Shown: positions 33,500-43,975 of the stretch, piece after piece
Layout of the letters: every line of letters begins with the position of its first letter
Numbering within the stretch: the stretch's first letter is position 1
DNA from: JBARKJ01 sp963698885
GTDB lineage: Bacteria > Nitrospirota > JACRHJ01
Reading direction: 5' to 3'
Assembly: GCA_963698885.1 (NCBI GenBank)
Contig: CAVOSJ010000003.1
Coordinates: 124,001-188,000, forward strand
Length of the DNA: 64,000 nt
Notes under the pieces: generated by a model
Databases searched by the model: none
Told to the model about the DNA's origin: nothing
The model's input: only the letters and a program-made list of their open reading frames with translations
Translations under genes and position numbers: made by a program

Positions 33500-36139
33500 A
33501 TGTTATCAACGATATTCAGCAAAATTGTAGGCACGAAAAATCAGCGGGAGCTCAAGAGGATGCAGCCGCTGGTGGACCGGGTAAATTCTCTTGAGGCGGA
33601 AATATCAAGGCTCACGGACGCGGAGCTTCAGGGGAAGACGGACGAGTTTAAAAAACGCCTCTCCGGTGGAGAAACGCTGGACGACCTCCTGCCGGAAGCG
33701 TTCGCCGTGGTGCGTGAAGCGTCGAAGCGGACGCTGGGGATGCGGCATTTCGACGTCCAGATAATCGGCGGCATAGTCCTGCACGAAGGCAAGATTGCCG
33801 AGATGAAGACCGGCGAAGGAAAGACGCTGGCGGAGACGCTCCCGGTATATCTGAACGCGCTGGAAGGCCGGGGCGTGCATGTCATTACAGTGAACGATTA
33901 CCTGGCGAAGCGCGACTCGCAGTGGATGGGAGAGATATACCGCTTCTTAGGACTTACCGTGGGCGTTATCACCCATGAACTGGACGACCGCCAGCGCCAG
34001 GAAGCCTACGGCAGCGACGTAACCTACGGCACGAACAACGAGTTCGGTTTCGACTACCTCCGGGACAACATGAAGTTCGACCTCAAGGACTACGTCCAGA
34101 GGGAACTGAACTATTCCATCGTCGACGAGGTGGACAGCATACTTATAGACGAGGCCAGGACGCCTCTTATCATTTCCGGACCGTCCGAGGAATCCACCGA
34201 CCTCTACTACCGCATCAACGAAATAATCCCGCGCCTGAATAAAGAAGAAGATTATACGATCGAAGAGAAGACAAAGACCGCCGCGCTCTCCGATTCCGGA
34301 AACGAGAAGGTGGAGAGGATGCTGGGGGTGCAGAACCTCTACGACCCGGTAAATATCGAACTCGTCCACCATGTAGTCCAGGCGCTTCGCGCCCACGCCA
34401 TGTATAAAAGGGACGTGGACTATGTCGTGAAGGACGGCGAGGTCATCATCGTGGACGACTTTACCGGGAGGCTTATGCCCGGCAGACGCTGGAGCGACGG
34501 GCTTCATCAGGCGGTCGAGGCAAAGGAAGGCGTCAAAATCGAGGCTGAAAACCAGACCCTCGCGACGATCACGTTTCAGAACTACTTCAGGATGTACAAT
34601 AAGCTTGCCGGCATGACCGGCACCGCCGATACGGAAGCCGGCGAGTTCGCGAATATATACAACCTGGACGTGATGGTCATCCCGACCAACCAGTCGATGG
34701 TAAGGATGGATTATCCCGACCAGATATACAAGACGATAGGCGAGAAATATAATGCCGTCGTGGAAGACGTCATCGACTGCAACAAGCGCAATCAGCCCGT
34801 CCTGGTGGGCACTATCTCCATTGAAAAATCCGAGCATATCTCCTCCCTCCTGAAGAAGAAGGGGATAAAGCATAACGTCTTAAACGCGAAGAACCATGAA
34901 AGGGAAGCGGAGATCGTTTCCCAGGCCGGACGCTCGGGCCAGGTGACAATCGCAACGAACATGGCCGGCAGAGGTACCGACATCCTCCTTGGCGGGAATC
35001 CCAACATGCTGGCAACGCATGAGCTTATGAGCAAAGGGGTGAACCCGGACGAGATAGATCCTTCAGCCGTGCAGGCCGAAATAGACAGGTGGAAAGCCAT
35101 GACCGACGAGGACCACAAAAAAGTGGTCGAGGCCGGCGGACTGCATATAGTCGGCACGGAAAGGCACGAGTCCAGGCGGATAGACAACCAGCTCCGGGGC
35201 CGTTCCGGACGCCAGGGAGACCCGGGTTCGTCCCGCTTCTACCTGTCGCTGGAAGACGACCTGCTCCGCATCTTCAACTCCGAGCGCATCGCCAGCATAA
35301 TGAGCCGCCTCGGCATGGAAGAAGGCGTGCCCATCGAGGCCCGGATGGTGAGTAAGGCCATCGAGAACGCCCAGAAGAAGGTCGAGAGCCATAACTTCGA
35401 AATACGCAAGCAGCTTATCGAATACGACGACGTGATGAACAAGCAGAGGACCGTCATATATGAGCAGCGCAGGCAGGTCCTGGCAAGCGACAACCTGAAG
35501 CAGGACGTCCTGGAGATGATGGAAGAGGTATCCGCCTCTCTTGTGGACCCCTTCTGCGAACAGGGAAAGCATTCCGAGGAATGGGATTATGACGGACTCG
35601 CCGACGCCGTCGACAAACATTTCGGCGTCCGGCTGGACTCGGCGAAGCTGAAAGGCATAGGAGAACTATCCGAGCTGAAGGATGCGCTCTACGCTACGCT
35701 CCAGGAGGCGTACGAGAAGAAGGAGCAGCAGGTCGGGACCGAGTTCCTCAGGTGGCTTGAGAAACGCGTCATCCTTGATATGATAGACACGCTCTGGAAA
35801 GAGCACCTCCTCAATATGGACCACCTGAAAGAAGGCATAGGCCTTCGGGGCTATGGACAGAAGGACCCTCTCGTGGAGTACAAGAAAGAAGGGTTCGAAA
35901 TGTTCATGGAGATGGTGGACCGCATAAAGATGGATACCCTGGAGCGGCTTTCGAAGGTCCAGGTAGTGCAGCAGGAGGCCATGACGCACGAGACAAGGCG
36001 GCGTCCCCAGAAGATCGTGATGAACCGGGGCGAGGGCGACGAGCCGAAAACGCCGGTCAAGTCGGAAAAGAAGGTTGGCCGTAACGACCCCTGCCCGTGC
36101 GGCTCGGGGAAAAAATACAAAAAGTGTCACGGAGCATAA
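33500..36139 (+). CDS. secA: Preprotein translocase ATPase SecA
   Basis: An 879-residue motor of the Sec pathway. Walker A is MKTGEGKTLAETLP (about 100), the Walker B-like motif is VDEVDSILIDEART, and the second nucleotide fold carries QAGRSGQVTIATNMAGRGTD. The C-terminus ends in a zinc-binding SEC-C motif (CPCGSGKKYKKCHG) for SecB or ribosome contact. No clear ribosome-binding site is present. The next gene starts immediately after the stop. Confidence 0.97.
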   Translation: MLSTIFSKIVGTKNQRELKRMQPLVDRVNSLEAEISRLTDAELQGKTDEFKKRLSGGETLDDLLPEAFAVVREASKRTLGMRHFDVQIIGGIVLHEGKIAEMKTGEGKTLAETLPVYLNALEGRGVHVITVNDYLAKRDSQWMGEIYRFLGLTVGVITHELDDRQRQEAYGSDVTYGTNNEFGFDYLRDNMKFDLKDYVQRELNYSIVDEVDSILIDEARTPLIISGPSEESTDLYYRINEIIPRLNKEEDYTIEEKTKTAALSDSGNEKVERMLGVQNLYDPVNIELVHHVVQALRAHAMYKRDVDYVVKDGEVIIVDDFTGRLMPGRRWSDGLHQAVEAKEGVKIEAENQTLATITFQNYFRMYNKLAGMTGTADTEAGEFANIYNLDVMVIPTNQSMVRMDYPDQIYKTIGEKYNAVVEDVIDCNKRNQPVLVGTISIEKSEHISSLLKKKGIKHNVLNAKNHEREAEIVSQAGRSGQVTIATNMAGRGTDILLGGNPNMLATHELMSKGVNPDEIDPSAVQAEIDRWKAMTDEDHKKVVEAGGLHIVGTERHESRRIDNQLRGRSGRQGDPGSSRFYLSLEDDLLRIFNSERIASIMSRLGMEEGVPIEARMVSKAIENAQKKVESHNFEIRKQLIEYDDVMNKQRTVIYEQRRQVLASDNLKQDVLEMMEEVSASLVDPFCEQGKHSEEWDYDGLADAVDKHFGVRLDSAKLKGIGELSELKDALYATLQEAYEKKEQQVGTEFLRWLEKRVILDMIDTLWKEHLLNMDHLKEGIGLRGYGQKDPLVEYKKEGFEMFMEMVDRIKMDTLERLSKVQVVQQEAMTHETRRRPQKIVMNRGEGDEPKTPVKSEKKVGRNDPCPCGSGKKYKKCHGA

Positions 36140-36964
36140 ATGAGATTTAAAATTGCGGGTATACAGATGTCCTGCTCGGATAATACCGGGAAGAACATGA
36201 AAAAGGCGGTGGAGATGGCCCACTACGCCCTGGAGAACGGGGCGAAGCTGATAGTCTTCCAGCAGCTCTTCCACCTGCCCTGGTTCCCCGCCGAGGCGGA
36301 CGAGAATGCCTTTTCGTTTGCGGAGGAAGAGGACGGCCCGGCGATATCGAAGATGAGGGAACTTGCACGTGAAGGCGGAGCGGTCCTTGTCTGTCCCATT
36401 TTTGAAAAATCACCCGACGGAAAATTTTTTAATACCGCTTTCGTAATCGACGCCGACGGGAGCGTCGCCGGGAAATACAGGAAGGCGCACGTGCCGGACA
36501 TACCGCTCTGGCGCGAGAAATTTTATTTTTCCCCTGGCGACACGGGGTTTCCGGTCTTCGATACAAAGTGCGGGAAAATCGGTGTCCAGCTTTGCTGGGA
36601 CGTTTTTTTCCCGGAGGGCTTCCGGGCACTCGCGCTCAAAGGGGCCCAGGTTGTCGTGGCCCCGACGGCGGCGGCTTTCGCCTCCGCCTCCAAATGGGAG
36701 AAGATGATAACTTCAGCCGCGATAGCGAACGGGATATACGTGTTCCGTGTGAACCGTGTCGGCGGCGCGGAACGCCAGCGTTTCTACGGCAAGAGCTTCC
36801 TGGCAAACCCCTTTGGGGAGCTTGCCATAGAGCCGACGGGGAAGGGTGACGCGGTAGTCATGGCGGAAGTAGACACGGACGAGGTAGGGGAGGCTCGGGA
36901 ACTTTGTAATTTCCTTGGCGACAGGCGCCCCGAGACGTACGGAGATCTTCTGGAAGGGGCTTAA
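36140..36964 (+). CDS. Carbon-nitrogen hydrolase (nitrilase superfamily) with Gln at the catalytic Glu position
   Basis: A 274-residue protein most like N-carbamoylputrescine amidase-type enzymes. The lysine (GKYRKAHVPD) and the nucleophile (VQLCWDVFFPEG) of the Glu-Lys-Cys triad are present. The first motif reads LIVFQQLFHLP where close relatives have Q-E-L-F, so the general base appears to be Gln (codon cag). Catalysis may be lost or altered. It begins directly after the secA stop and is probably cotranscribed with it. Confidence 0.88.
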   Translation: MRFKIAGIQMSCSDNTGKNMKKAVEMAHYALENGAKLIVFQQLFHLPWFPAEADENAFSFAEEEDGPAISKMRELAREGGAVLVCPIFEKSPDGKFFNTAFVIDADGSVAGKYRKAHVPDIPLWREKFYFSPGDTGFPVFDTKCGKIGVQLCWDVFFPEGFRALALKGAQVVVAPTAAAFASASKWEKMITSAAIANGIYVFRVNRVGGAERQRFYGKSFLANPFGELAIEPTGKGDAVVMAEVDTDEVGEARELCNFLGDRRPETYGDLLEGA

Positions 36965-36969
36965 GTCAA

Positions 36970-37824
36970 GTGGCCTGGTTTAAAAAAGTTAAAGCCCCCA
37001 AGGCCCAGCAACCGGAGAAGAAGGTCAAAATTCCGGAGGGCCTATGGGTAAAATGCGACAATTGCAAAGAAATTGTCTATAAGAAAGAGATCGACAGGAA
37101 CCTCAAGGTCTGCCCGAAATGCGATTATCATTTCAGGATAACCGCGAAAGAGCGCCTGGAACTGCTCGTAGACGAAGGCAGTTTCATCGAGATATTTTCG
37201 GACATTTCGCCGAAAGACTTCCTGGAGTTTAAGGATACTGTCCGGTACAAGGACAAGCTGAAGGCGTCGCAGGGCGCGACCGGACTCAAAGACGCCATAA
37301 TTTCGGGCGAGGCGACAGTAGGCGGTTATCCTGTTACCGTCGCGGTCCTGGACTTCGGGTTCATGGGCGGGAGCATGGGTTCCGTCGTCGGAGAGAAAGT
37401 CTGCCTTGCGGCGGAGAATTCCCTGGAGAAGGGCATTCCGTTGATTACCTTTTCGTCGTCCGGCGGAGCCAGGATGCAGGAGGGGCTGGTCTCGCTTATG
37501 CAGATGGCGAAGACTTCGGCGGCGGTTGCGAAGCTGGGGGAAAAGGGGATACCCTTCATATCCGTCCTTACGGACCCGACCTTCGGCGGCGTGTCCGCGA
37601 GCTTTTCAAGTCTCGGCGATATTATAATCGCGGAACCGAAGTCGCTGATTGGTTTCGCGGGTCCGAGGGTAATCGAGCAGACGATAAAGAAACAGCTCCC
37701 GGAAGGTTTCCAGCGCGCGGAGTTCCAGTTGGAGCACGGTCAGGTGGATATGATCGTGGACAGGAAAAACCTGAAGGAAACGCTGGTGAAAATCCTGGCC
37801 TTCTTCCGCGGGAACGGGAAGTGA
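36970..37824 (+). CDS. accD: Acetyl-CoA carboxylase carboxyltransferase beta subunit
   Basis: A 284-residue protein. The N-terminal zinc ribbon (CDNCKEIVYKKEIDRNLKVC then PKC) and carboxyltransferase core (SSSGGARMQEGLVSLMQM, PTFGGVSASFSSLGDI) are typical. With AccA it transfers CO2 from biotin to acetyl-CoA, the first step of fatty-acid synthesis. GTG start at 36970. It overlaps folC by one base (TGATG). Confidence 0.96.
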   Translation: MAWFKKVKAPKAQQPEKKVKIPEGLWVKCDNCKEIVYKKEIDRNLKVCPKCDYHFRITAKERLELLVDEGSFIEIFSDISPKDFLEFKDTVRYKDKLKASQGATGLKDAIISGEATVGGYPVTVAVLDFGFMGGSMGSVVGEKVCLAAENSLEKGIPLITFSSSGGARMQEGLVSLMQMAKTSAAVAKLGEKGIPFISVLTDPTFGGVSASFSSLGDIIIAEPKSLIGFAGPRVIEQTIKKQLPEGFQRAEFQLEHGQVDMIVDRKNLKETLVKILAFFRGNGK

Positions 37825-39143
37825 TGGATTTCAACCAGACGGTCGATTTCCTTTTCGGCCTTCAGAAGTTCGGGACGAAGCTGGGCCTGGAGAACACGCG
37901 CCGGCTCCTTGGAATACTTGGACACCCTGAGAACGGCAGGAAATTCCTGCACGTGACCGGGACCAACGGCAAAGGCTCCGTATCATCGCTGTGCGCATCC
38001 GCGCTGAAAGAAGCGGGATACCGGACCGGCTTATATACCTCTCCACATCTTGTCAGCTTCACCGAAAGGATGAGGCTGGGCGGAGATGAAATATCCAGGG
38101 AAGAAGTTGTTGCGCTCGCGGACAGGCTCCGGAGGCTTTTGGAAAAGCATGCGCCGGAGATGAAGCCCACATTTTTCGAGTTCACCACCGCAATGGCATT
38201 TGACTATTTCAGGGATGCGGGGGCGGAGGCGGTCGTCCTGGAAGTCGGCATGGGCGGACGGCTTGACTCGACTAATGTAGTGGTCCCGGAATGCGCGGTG
38301 ATAACGAACGTGGAGATGGAGCACCGGGAATATCTTGGAGATACTATCGACGAGATTGCGCGCGAGAAGGCGGGGATTATAAAGGCGGGCGTGCCGCTTG
38401 TGACGGCGGAGAGAAAGCCGGAGGTCATCGATTATTTAAAAGGCGTCTGCCGTGAAAAAGAAGCGCCGGTTTTCATAATAGACAAAGACTACGGATACCG
38501 CTTTCTGGACTATCATTGGAAGGATGGTGCGGTCATCCAGGGTTTTGACTGGTGGGGGCCGGGCGGCGAGATAAAAGGACTGACTTTGCCCCTCGCCGGA
38601 GAGCACCAGCTTGAAAATGCGGCGGCCGCCGCATGCGCGCTGTCCGTGATATCCCAAAACGGCATGAATCTCCCGGAGGAAGCGCTAAGGAAAGGTTTTG
38701 CGGAAGTTAAATGGGAAGGCAGGCTGGAGACGGTATCGCGACATCCACTGGTAGTGCTTGACGGCGCGCATAATACGGATTCGGCGAAAAGGCTTGCCGG
38801 GGCGATACGAAAATATTACTCCGGCCGGTATAAAAGATTAATCCTTGTCATGGGGGTTCTGGCGGATAAGGATTTCCGCGAGATGGCGGATTTCCTTATG
38901 GCGCCCGCGGACAAGATAATACTTACACAGGCGGACTACGGGCGGGCAGTGCCTGCCTCGGAGCTTGCGGAAAAAATCGGCGGCGGAAGGGAAGTCGAGG
39001 TCTGCCCGGACGTGCCGGGGGCGCTTAAGAAGGCGCTCTCGGAGGCAGGACCGGACGATATGGTGCTGATAACCGGCTCATTGTATGTGGTCGGTGAGGC
39101 TAAGGCCTGGCTATCACAAAGGGAGCAGTTTCTGAAGGCATGA
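37824..39143 (+). CDS. folC: Bifunctional folylpolyglutamate/dihydrofolate synthase
   Basis: A 439-residue Mur-ligase-like enzyme that adds glutamate to folates. The P-loop is VTGTNGKGSVSSLCA, followed by the TSPHLVSFTERM motif, and a C-terminal ligase domain begins near LVVLDGAHNTDSAKR. The accD-folC order is common in proteobacteria. It is coupled at both ends: one base shared with accD and a 4-base ATGA overlap with lptD. Confidence 0.95.
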   Translation: MDFNQTVDFLFGLQKFGTKLGLENTRRLLGILGHPENGRKFLHVTGTNGKGSVSSLCASALKEAGYRTGLYTSPHLVSFTERMRLGGDEISREEVVALADRLRRLLEKHAPEMKPTFFEFTTAMAFDYFRDAGAEAVVLEVGMGGRLDSTNVVVPECAVITNVEMEHREYLGDTIDEIAREKAGIIKAGVPLVTAERKPEVIDYLKGVCREKEAPVFIIDKDYGYRFLDYHWKDGAVIQGFDWWGPGGEIKGLTLPLAGEHQLENAAAAACALSVISQNGMNLPEEALRKGFAEVKWEGRLETVSRHPLVVLDGAHNTDSAKRLAGAIRKYYSGRYKRLILVMGVLADKDFREMADFLMAPADKIILTQADYGRAVPASELAEKIGGGREVEVCPDVPGALKKALSEAGPDDMVLITGSLYVVGEAKAWLSQREQFLKA

Positions 39144-41405
39144 AAAGTCTCTTCGGCGTCCTCATTGCAATGGCAATCCTTGCGTCCATTTATTTTGCTC
39201 CGCCAGCCTCCGCGGATGAGGATAAAATTGGCGGTACAATGAAATCCATAGCCGACTCAAAAGAGCCCGTGACAATCCAGGCGGACAGCCTCCGCTTCGA
39301 CCGGAAGACCAATACCTACTTCGCCGACGGCAACGTTAAAATTTCCCAGAAAGACTATACGCTGACTTCCGAGAAGGCGACTCTTAATGAGGAAACCGGA
39401 GACGCCGAGGCCATGGGCAAGGCGAGGCTCGTTTCGCCTGACAACGTCGTTTTCGGGGATGTTATAAAAGTAAATTTCAATACGAAGCTGGGCGTCATCG
39501 AGCAGGGCAATATATTCGTCAAGAATGGCAACTACCGCATCAAAGGAAACCCCCTGGAGAAGGTCGGAGACCAGGAATATATAATCACCGGCGGGGGATT
39601 TACCACCTGCGATGCCGAAAATCCTTTCTGGTACATGAGGGCGAAATCCCTGGATGTCCGGATGGACAGGGACGTTTATGCCAAGGGGGCCGTATTTTAC
39701 ATTAAAGGTATTCCCGTTCTGTATATGCCGTATGTCTGGCTCCCCATGCTGAAGCCCCGGACGAGCGGTTTTATGATACCCTCAGGCGGATATAACACGA
39801 AAGACGGAATCAGGTTTATAGAAAGCTATTATTGGGCGCCGGTCGATAATTTCGACAGCACCCTGACCCTCGATTACAGGCAACTCCGGGGCCTCGGTGT
39901 CGCCGACGAGGTCCGCTATGCGCAAAACAAGGACACCCAGCTCAGCCTGTATGGCTACTATATGAGCGACCGTTTGATCCATGGCGACAGGTACAACCTG
40001 TTTTTAAAGTATCAGGAGGTATTTGTTCCGGACATTTCCGGTAGGGCCGATATAAATCTGAGCGACAAGAACTTCTTCCGGGACCTGACCGATACCACGC
40101 TCGAGAGGACGCAGAGGGCCCTGGACTCAAATGTATGGCTCACCGACCGCTGGGACTGGGGCAGGGCGTATCTGTTCGGCCAATATACCGAGGGCCTGGA
40201 CCCTACCCAGAACAATGACGCTATAGTGCAGCGCCTTCCGGAGGCCGGTTTCAACGTGGTCAAAAAACAGTTGCTGGGCCAGCCGCTTTATTTTAGCCTG
40301 GACTCCTCCGCCACGAATTTTTATAAATTGAAAGGCGTCTCCGGCGCGCAGGTTCGACGCGTTCCCAAGCCTGTCGTACGACTTCAATCTGGCAGGAATA
40401 AATTTTGAGCCGAAGGTCGGGTACCGCGAAACCGCATACAATCTGGACGATAATAATCCAGCCGCAAAGTTTGATCCCGCAACGGGCAAAAATGGCGTTT
40501 TACTCGATAAAAACGACACTGAGCGCGGGATGTTTGGAGCCGGGATAAAACTCCAGACGGATTTAAACAGGCTGTTCCTTTTCAGCGGCGGCCCCCTGGA
40601 AGGCGTGCGGCATACCCTGGTCCCAACCTTCGCCTATAATTATGTCGCAAGCCGGGGAGGTAAAAATTTACCCGACTTCGACGACGTTGACACGCTCGAC
40701 AGCGAAGAGGTCCTGCCCGCCGGCTCAAGTATTATAAACGTATTGCCCCCCAGGCGGAGCATGATAACCTACTCCCTCGCCAACCGGTTCGTCTTGAAGT
40801 ACCGAGACGGCAGTTAGGAGCCGAGGGTGGATTACCTGACCGTCAAATTCAGCCAGTTCTACGACTTCTTCGGCGATACGTTCATAGGCACGAACAGGCG
40901 CAACTTTTCCAGCCTCTACAGTGAAATCACATACAGCTCCAGCCTGCGCCTTACGTTGAATAACGATTTCCGCTACGACTTCAACCAGGGGAGCATACGC
41001 TCGGTGGACACCGACCTCCGGTACGACTCCAAGGACAAGCTCTGGCATGTCGGCATCGGTCAGAGATATTCGCTTGACGCGGAACAGACTTTCATGTCCC
41101 CTTCGCGTTTTGATTTCTTCACGCCCAGCACGGACTTTTTCAATAATTTCAATATTAATAAAGCGCAGGAAGAGAGCACCGTGGATTTTCTGACTGTTGA
41201 AGGCGGCGTCAAAATAGGCAGCCATTGGGATATTACAGCGAAACTGTGGTACGACTGGCACACCGGCAATTTCCGCGAGACGGACGGGACGGCGACTTAC
41301 AGCTCGCAGTGCTGGGGAGTGAGCTTCGACTACTTCAACGGTCCAAGCAGAAAGCAATATATGGTAATGCTGAACCTCAAGGGCATGGGGAACGTAAAGT
41401 TCTAA
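39140..41405 (+). CDS. lptD: LPS-assembly protein LptD, split by a frameshift and an in-frame TAG
   Basis: About 754 residues once repaired. A signal peptide (SLFGVLIAMAILASIYFA) leads to an N-terminal OstA/LptA-like jellyroll (VTIQADSLRFDRKTNTYFAD), then the outer-membrane barrel (about 200 onward). LptD inserts LPS into the outer membrane. The first frame ends at 40408 after a frameshift near 40345-40351, where the neighbouring phase gives RFDAFPSLSYDFNLAGINF. A TAG at 40815-40817 then interrupts the same phase (KYRDGS, stop, EPRVDYLTVKFSQ), which continues to 41405. Both are probably sequence errors. Confidence 0.88.
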
Positions 41406-41419
41406 GACGGAGGATGCTT

Positions 41420-42484
41420 ATGAAGGGGCTGATACTTTCCGGCGGCAAGGGCACGAGGCTTCGACCGATAACCTATACCAGCGCGAAACAGCTCGTGCCG
41501 GTGGCGAACAAGCCCGTGCTGTTCTACGGTATTGAGTCTATAAGGGACGCAGGCATCACTGACATCGGCATCGTCGTCGGGGATACAAAGGAAGAGATAA
41601 AAGCGGCGGTAGGGAACGGCTCCGATTTCGGCGTCAAGGTCACTTATATCGAGCAGTCGGAGCCGCTGGGCCTCGCCCATGCGGTGCTGGTCGCGGAGGA
41701 ATATTTAAAAGACGACCCGTTTGTAATGTATCTCGGAGACAACCTCGTTCTGGGCGGCATCAAAGAGCTTGTCGGGGAGTTCATGCGGGACAAGCCGAAC
41801 GCGCAGATACTCCTGGCCAAGGTATTAAACCCGAACCAGTTCGGCGTCGCGGAATTGGAAGAGGGGAAGGTAATCCGGCTGGTGGAGAAGCCCCAGGAGC
41901 CTAAAAGCGATCTCGCGCTGGTTGGGGTATATATGTTCGACAGTAATATCCTTAAAGCCGCAAAGAGCATAAAACCTTCGGCACGCGGGGAACTGGAAAT
42001 AACCGACGCGATCCAGTACCTCATCGACCAGGGGTACGCCGTGCACCCGCACATGGTCAACGGCTGGTGGAAAGACACCGGAAAACTTGAGGACATGCTG
42101 GAGGCGAACCGGATGGTGCTCGACAACCTGACGACCCGTCTGGACGGGCATGTCGACAGCTCTTCGAAGGTAGAATTTAAAGTGGTGGTGGAAAGCGGGG
42201 CGGAGGTAATCAATAGCGTCGTCCGCGGCCCGGCTATCATCGGCAAGGGCGCGCGAATCATAAACTCTTTCATCGGCCCCTTCACCTCGATAGACAAGAA
42301 CGTGCAGGTGCTGTCGTCCGAGATAGAGCACAGCATCGTCCTTGAGGGGAGCATAATCAAAGAAGTGGACAGGCGGATTGAGGACAGCCTGGTGGGCAGG
42401 AACGTCGAGGTGGGCAAGTCGCCGCTGAAGCCCACGGCATACAGGTTCATGCTGGGAGATAATTCCAAAGTCGGATTACTATAA
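41420..42484 (+). CDS. rmlA: Glucose-1-phosphate thymidylyltransferase (long form)
   Basis: A 354-residue nucleotidyltransferase making dTDP-glucose for rhamnose synthesis. The N-terminal domain has the signature LSGGKGTRLRPITYTSAKQL and the catalytic region VMYLGDNLVLGG. The C-terminal ~100 residues form a left-handed beta-helix (hexapeptide repeats such as VVRGPAIIGKGARIINSF), the longer archaeal/Gram-positive-like form. GGAGG precedes the start. It leads the rmlA-rmlC-rmlB-rmlD set. Confidence 0.93.
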   Translation: MKGLILSGGKGTRLRPITYTSAKQLVPVANKPVLFYGIESIRDAGITDIGIVVGDTKEEIKAAVGNGSDFGVKVTYIEQSEPLGLAHAVLVAEEYLKDDPFVMYLGDNLVLGGIKELVGEFMRDKPNAQILLAKVLNPNQFGVAELEEGKVIRLVEKPQEPKSDLALVGVYMFDSNILKAAKSIKPSARGELEITDAIQYLIDQGYAVHPHMVNGWWKDTGKLEDMLEANRMVLDNLTTRLDGHVDSSSKVEFKVVVESGAEVINSVVRGPAIIGKGARIINSFIGPFTSIDKNVQVLSSEIEHSIVLEGSIIKEVDRRIEDSLVGRNVEVGKSPLKPTAYRFMLGDNSKVGLL

Positions 42485-42531
42485 TTGTAGGGGCGCAATT
42501 TGTAGCACCCAGCGAAGGGAGACCAGTTGAA

Positions 42532-42987
42532 ATGATCGACGGCGCAAAGGTGAAAAAGCTTCGGGCTATCCCCGACGAGCGAGGGCGGCTTATGGAGGTC
42601 ATGCGCGCGGATGACCCGGAATTCATCAAGTTCGGCCAGGTGTACGTAACCACCGCGTATCCCGGCGTCACAAAGGCATGGCATTACCATAAGAAGCAGA
42701 CGGATAACTTCTGCTGCATAAAAGGGATGATGAAAGTAGTACTGTACGACGACCGGGAGGGCTCGCCGACGATGGGCGAGGTCAACGAGTTCTTCATGGG
42801 CGAGCACAACGAGATATTGCTTCAGATCCCGCCTTTCGTCTGGCACGGGTTCAAGTGCATAAGCGATACCGAGGCGATGGTAATGAACTGCTCCACCGAG
42901 CCTTACAACGCCGCCAGCCCGGATGAGTTCCGCAAACCTGCCCACGAGAGCGACATTCCATACGACTGGGCGAGGAAGGACGGATAA
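42532..42987 (+). CDS. dTDP-4-dehydrorhamnose 3,5-epimerase family protein (WxcM/RmlC-like)
   Basis: A 151-residue cupin with RGRLMEVMRADDPEF, a histidine region AWHYHKKQTDNFCCIKG and PPFVWHGFKCI, the RmlC active-site layout in a short form. It should epimerise dTDP-4-keto-6-deoxyglucose. It abuts rmlB with no gap. The short length (usual RmlC about 180) leaves a sugar-isomerase or binding role open. Confidence 0.82.
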   Translation: MIDGAKVKKLRAIPDERGRLMEVMRADDPEFIKFGQVYVTTAYPGVTKAWHYHKKQTDNFCCIKGMMKVVLYDDREGSPTMGEVNEFFMGEHNEILLQIPPFVWHGFKCISDTEAMVMNCSTEPYNAASPDEFRKPAHESDIPYDWARKDG

Positions 42988-43968
42988 ATGCGGACCCCCA
43001 GGAAAATAATGGTCACGGGAGGGTGCGGGTTCATCGGCTCCAACTTTGTCCGGTACGTAATAAATAACTATCCGGAGGCGGAAGTCGTAAACCTCGATGC
43101 CCTTACCTACGCGGGTACCTTGGAGAACCTGCGGGACGTGGAAAAAAACCCGCGCTACAAGTTTATAAAAGGCAGCGTTTGCGACCCCCATGCTGTAGCG
43201 GAGGCGATGGATAAAGCGGACGCGGTGGTCCATTTCGCCGCGGAGTCTCACGTGGACAGGAGCATCGAGGACCCGTCGGTTTTCGTGATGACGAACGTAG
43301 TCGGCACTCAGGTGCTCCTCGACCGGGCCGTGAAATTAAAACTCGAATTCTTTGTACAGATATCCACTGACGAGGTTTACGGCTCTTTGGGGCCGGAAGG
43401 ATATTTTACGGAGAACACGCCGCTATCACCTAACAGCCCTTATTCTGCGAGCAAGGCTGGAGCGGACATGCTGGCGCTGGCCTACCATCACACCTTCGGC
43501 CTGCCCGTCGCCGTCACCCGCTGCTCAAACAATTACGGTCCCTACCAGTTCCCGGAAAAGCTGATACCGCTCTTTATAAACAACGCGCTGAAGGACAAGC
43601 CGGTTCCGCTATATGGCGACGGCCAGAACGTGCGGGACTGGCTCCACGTCTCCGACCACTGCAAAGCGGTGGACATGGTGATGCGAAAGGGCGCGCCCGG
43701 AGAGGTCTACAACATCGGCGGGAACAACGAGAGAAAGAATATCGAGATAACAGCGCTTATACTCAAGGGGCTTAATAAACCCCATACCCTGATAAACCAT
43801 GTTGCGGATCGCCTGGGCCACGACCGGCGGTACGCGATTGATTCTTCCAAAATCCAGCGCGAAATCGGCTGGAAGCCGGAGGTATCTTTTGAAGACGGCA
43901 TCAGGGACACCATCAAATGGTATACAGATAACCAGGAGTGGTGCCGTCTGGTGAGTAAAAACCAATAG
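42988..43968 (+). CDS. rmlB: dTDP-glucose 4,6-dehydratase
   Basis: A 326-residue short-chain dehydrogenase of the extended type. NAD-binding motif TGGCGFIGSNFVRYV, catalytic ISTDEVYGSL and YSASKAGADML are intact. It forms dTDP-4-keto-6-deoxyglucose. The start follows the previous stop directly, within the rml operon. Confidence 0.94.
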   Translation: MRTPRKIMVTGGCGFIGSNFVRYVINNYPEAEVVNLDALTYAGTLENLRDVEKNPRYKFIKGSVCDPHAVAEAMDKADAVVHFAAESHVDRSIEDPSVFVMTNVVGTQVLLDRAVKLKLEFFVQISTDEVYGSLGPEGYFTENTPLSPNSPYSASKAGADMLALAYHHTFGLPVAVTRCSNNYGPYQFPEKLIPLFINNALKDKPVPLYGDGQNVRDWLHVSDHCKAVDMVMRKGAPGEVYNIGGNNERKNIEITALILKGLNKPHTLINHVADRLGHDRRYAIDSSKIQREIGWKPEVSFEDGIRDTIKWYTDNQEWCRLVSKNQ

Positions 43969-43975
43969 GATACCA

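Noticed and set aside
40815..40817. The TAG in lptD as a pyrrolysine codon
   Set aside because: LptD has no known pyrrolysine site, no pyl genes are in the window, and a frameshift nearby shows the sequence carries errors.
41644..43251. A 535-codon frame on the minus strand opposite the rml genes
   Set aside because: It mirrors rmlA, the epimerase and rmlB, which have clear motifs; it has no family features and no ribosome-binding site.
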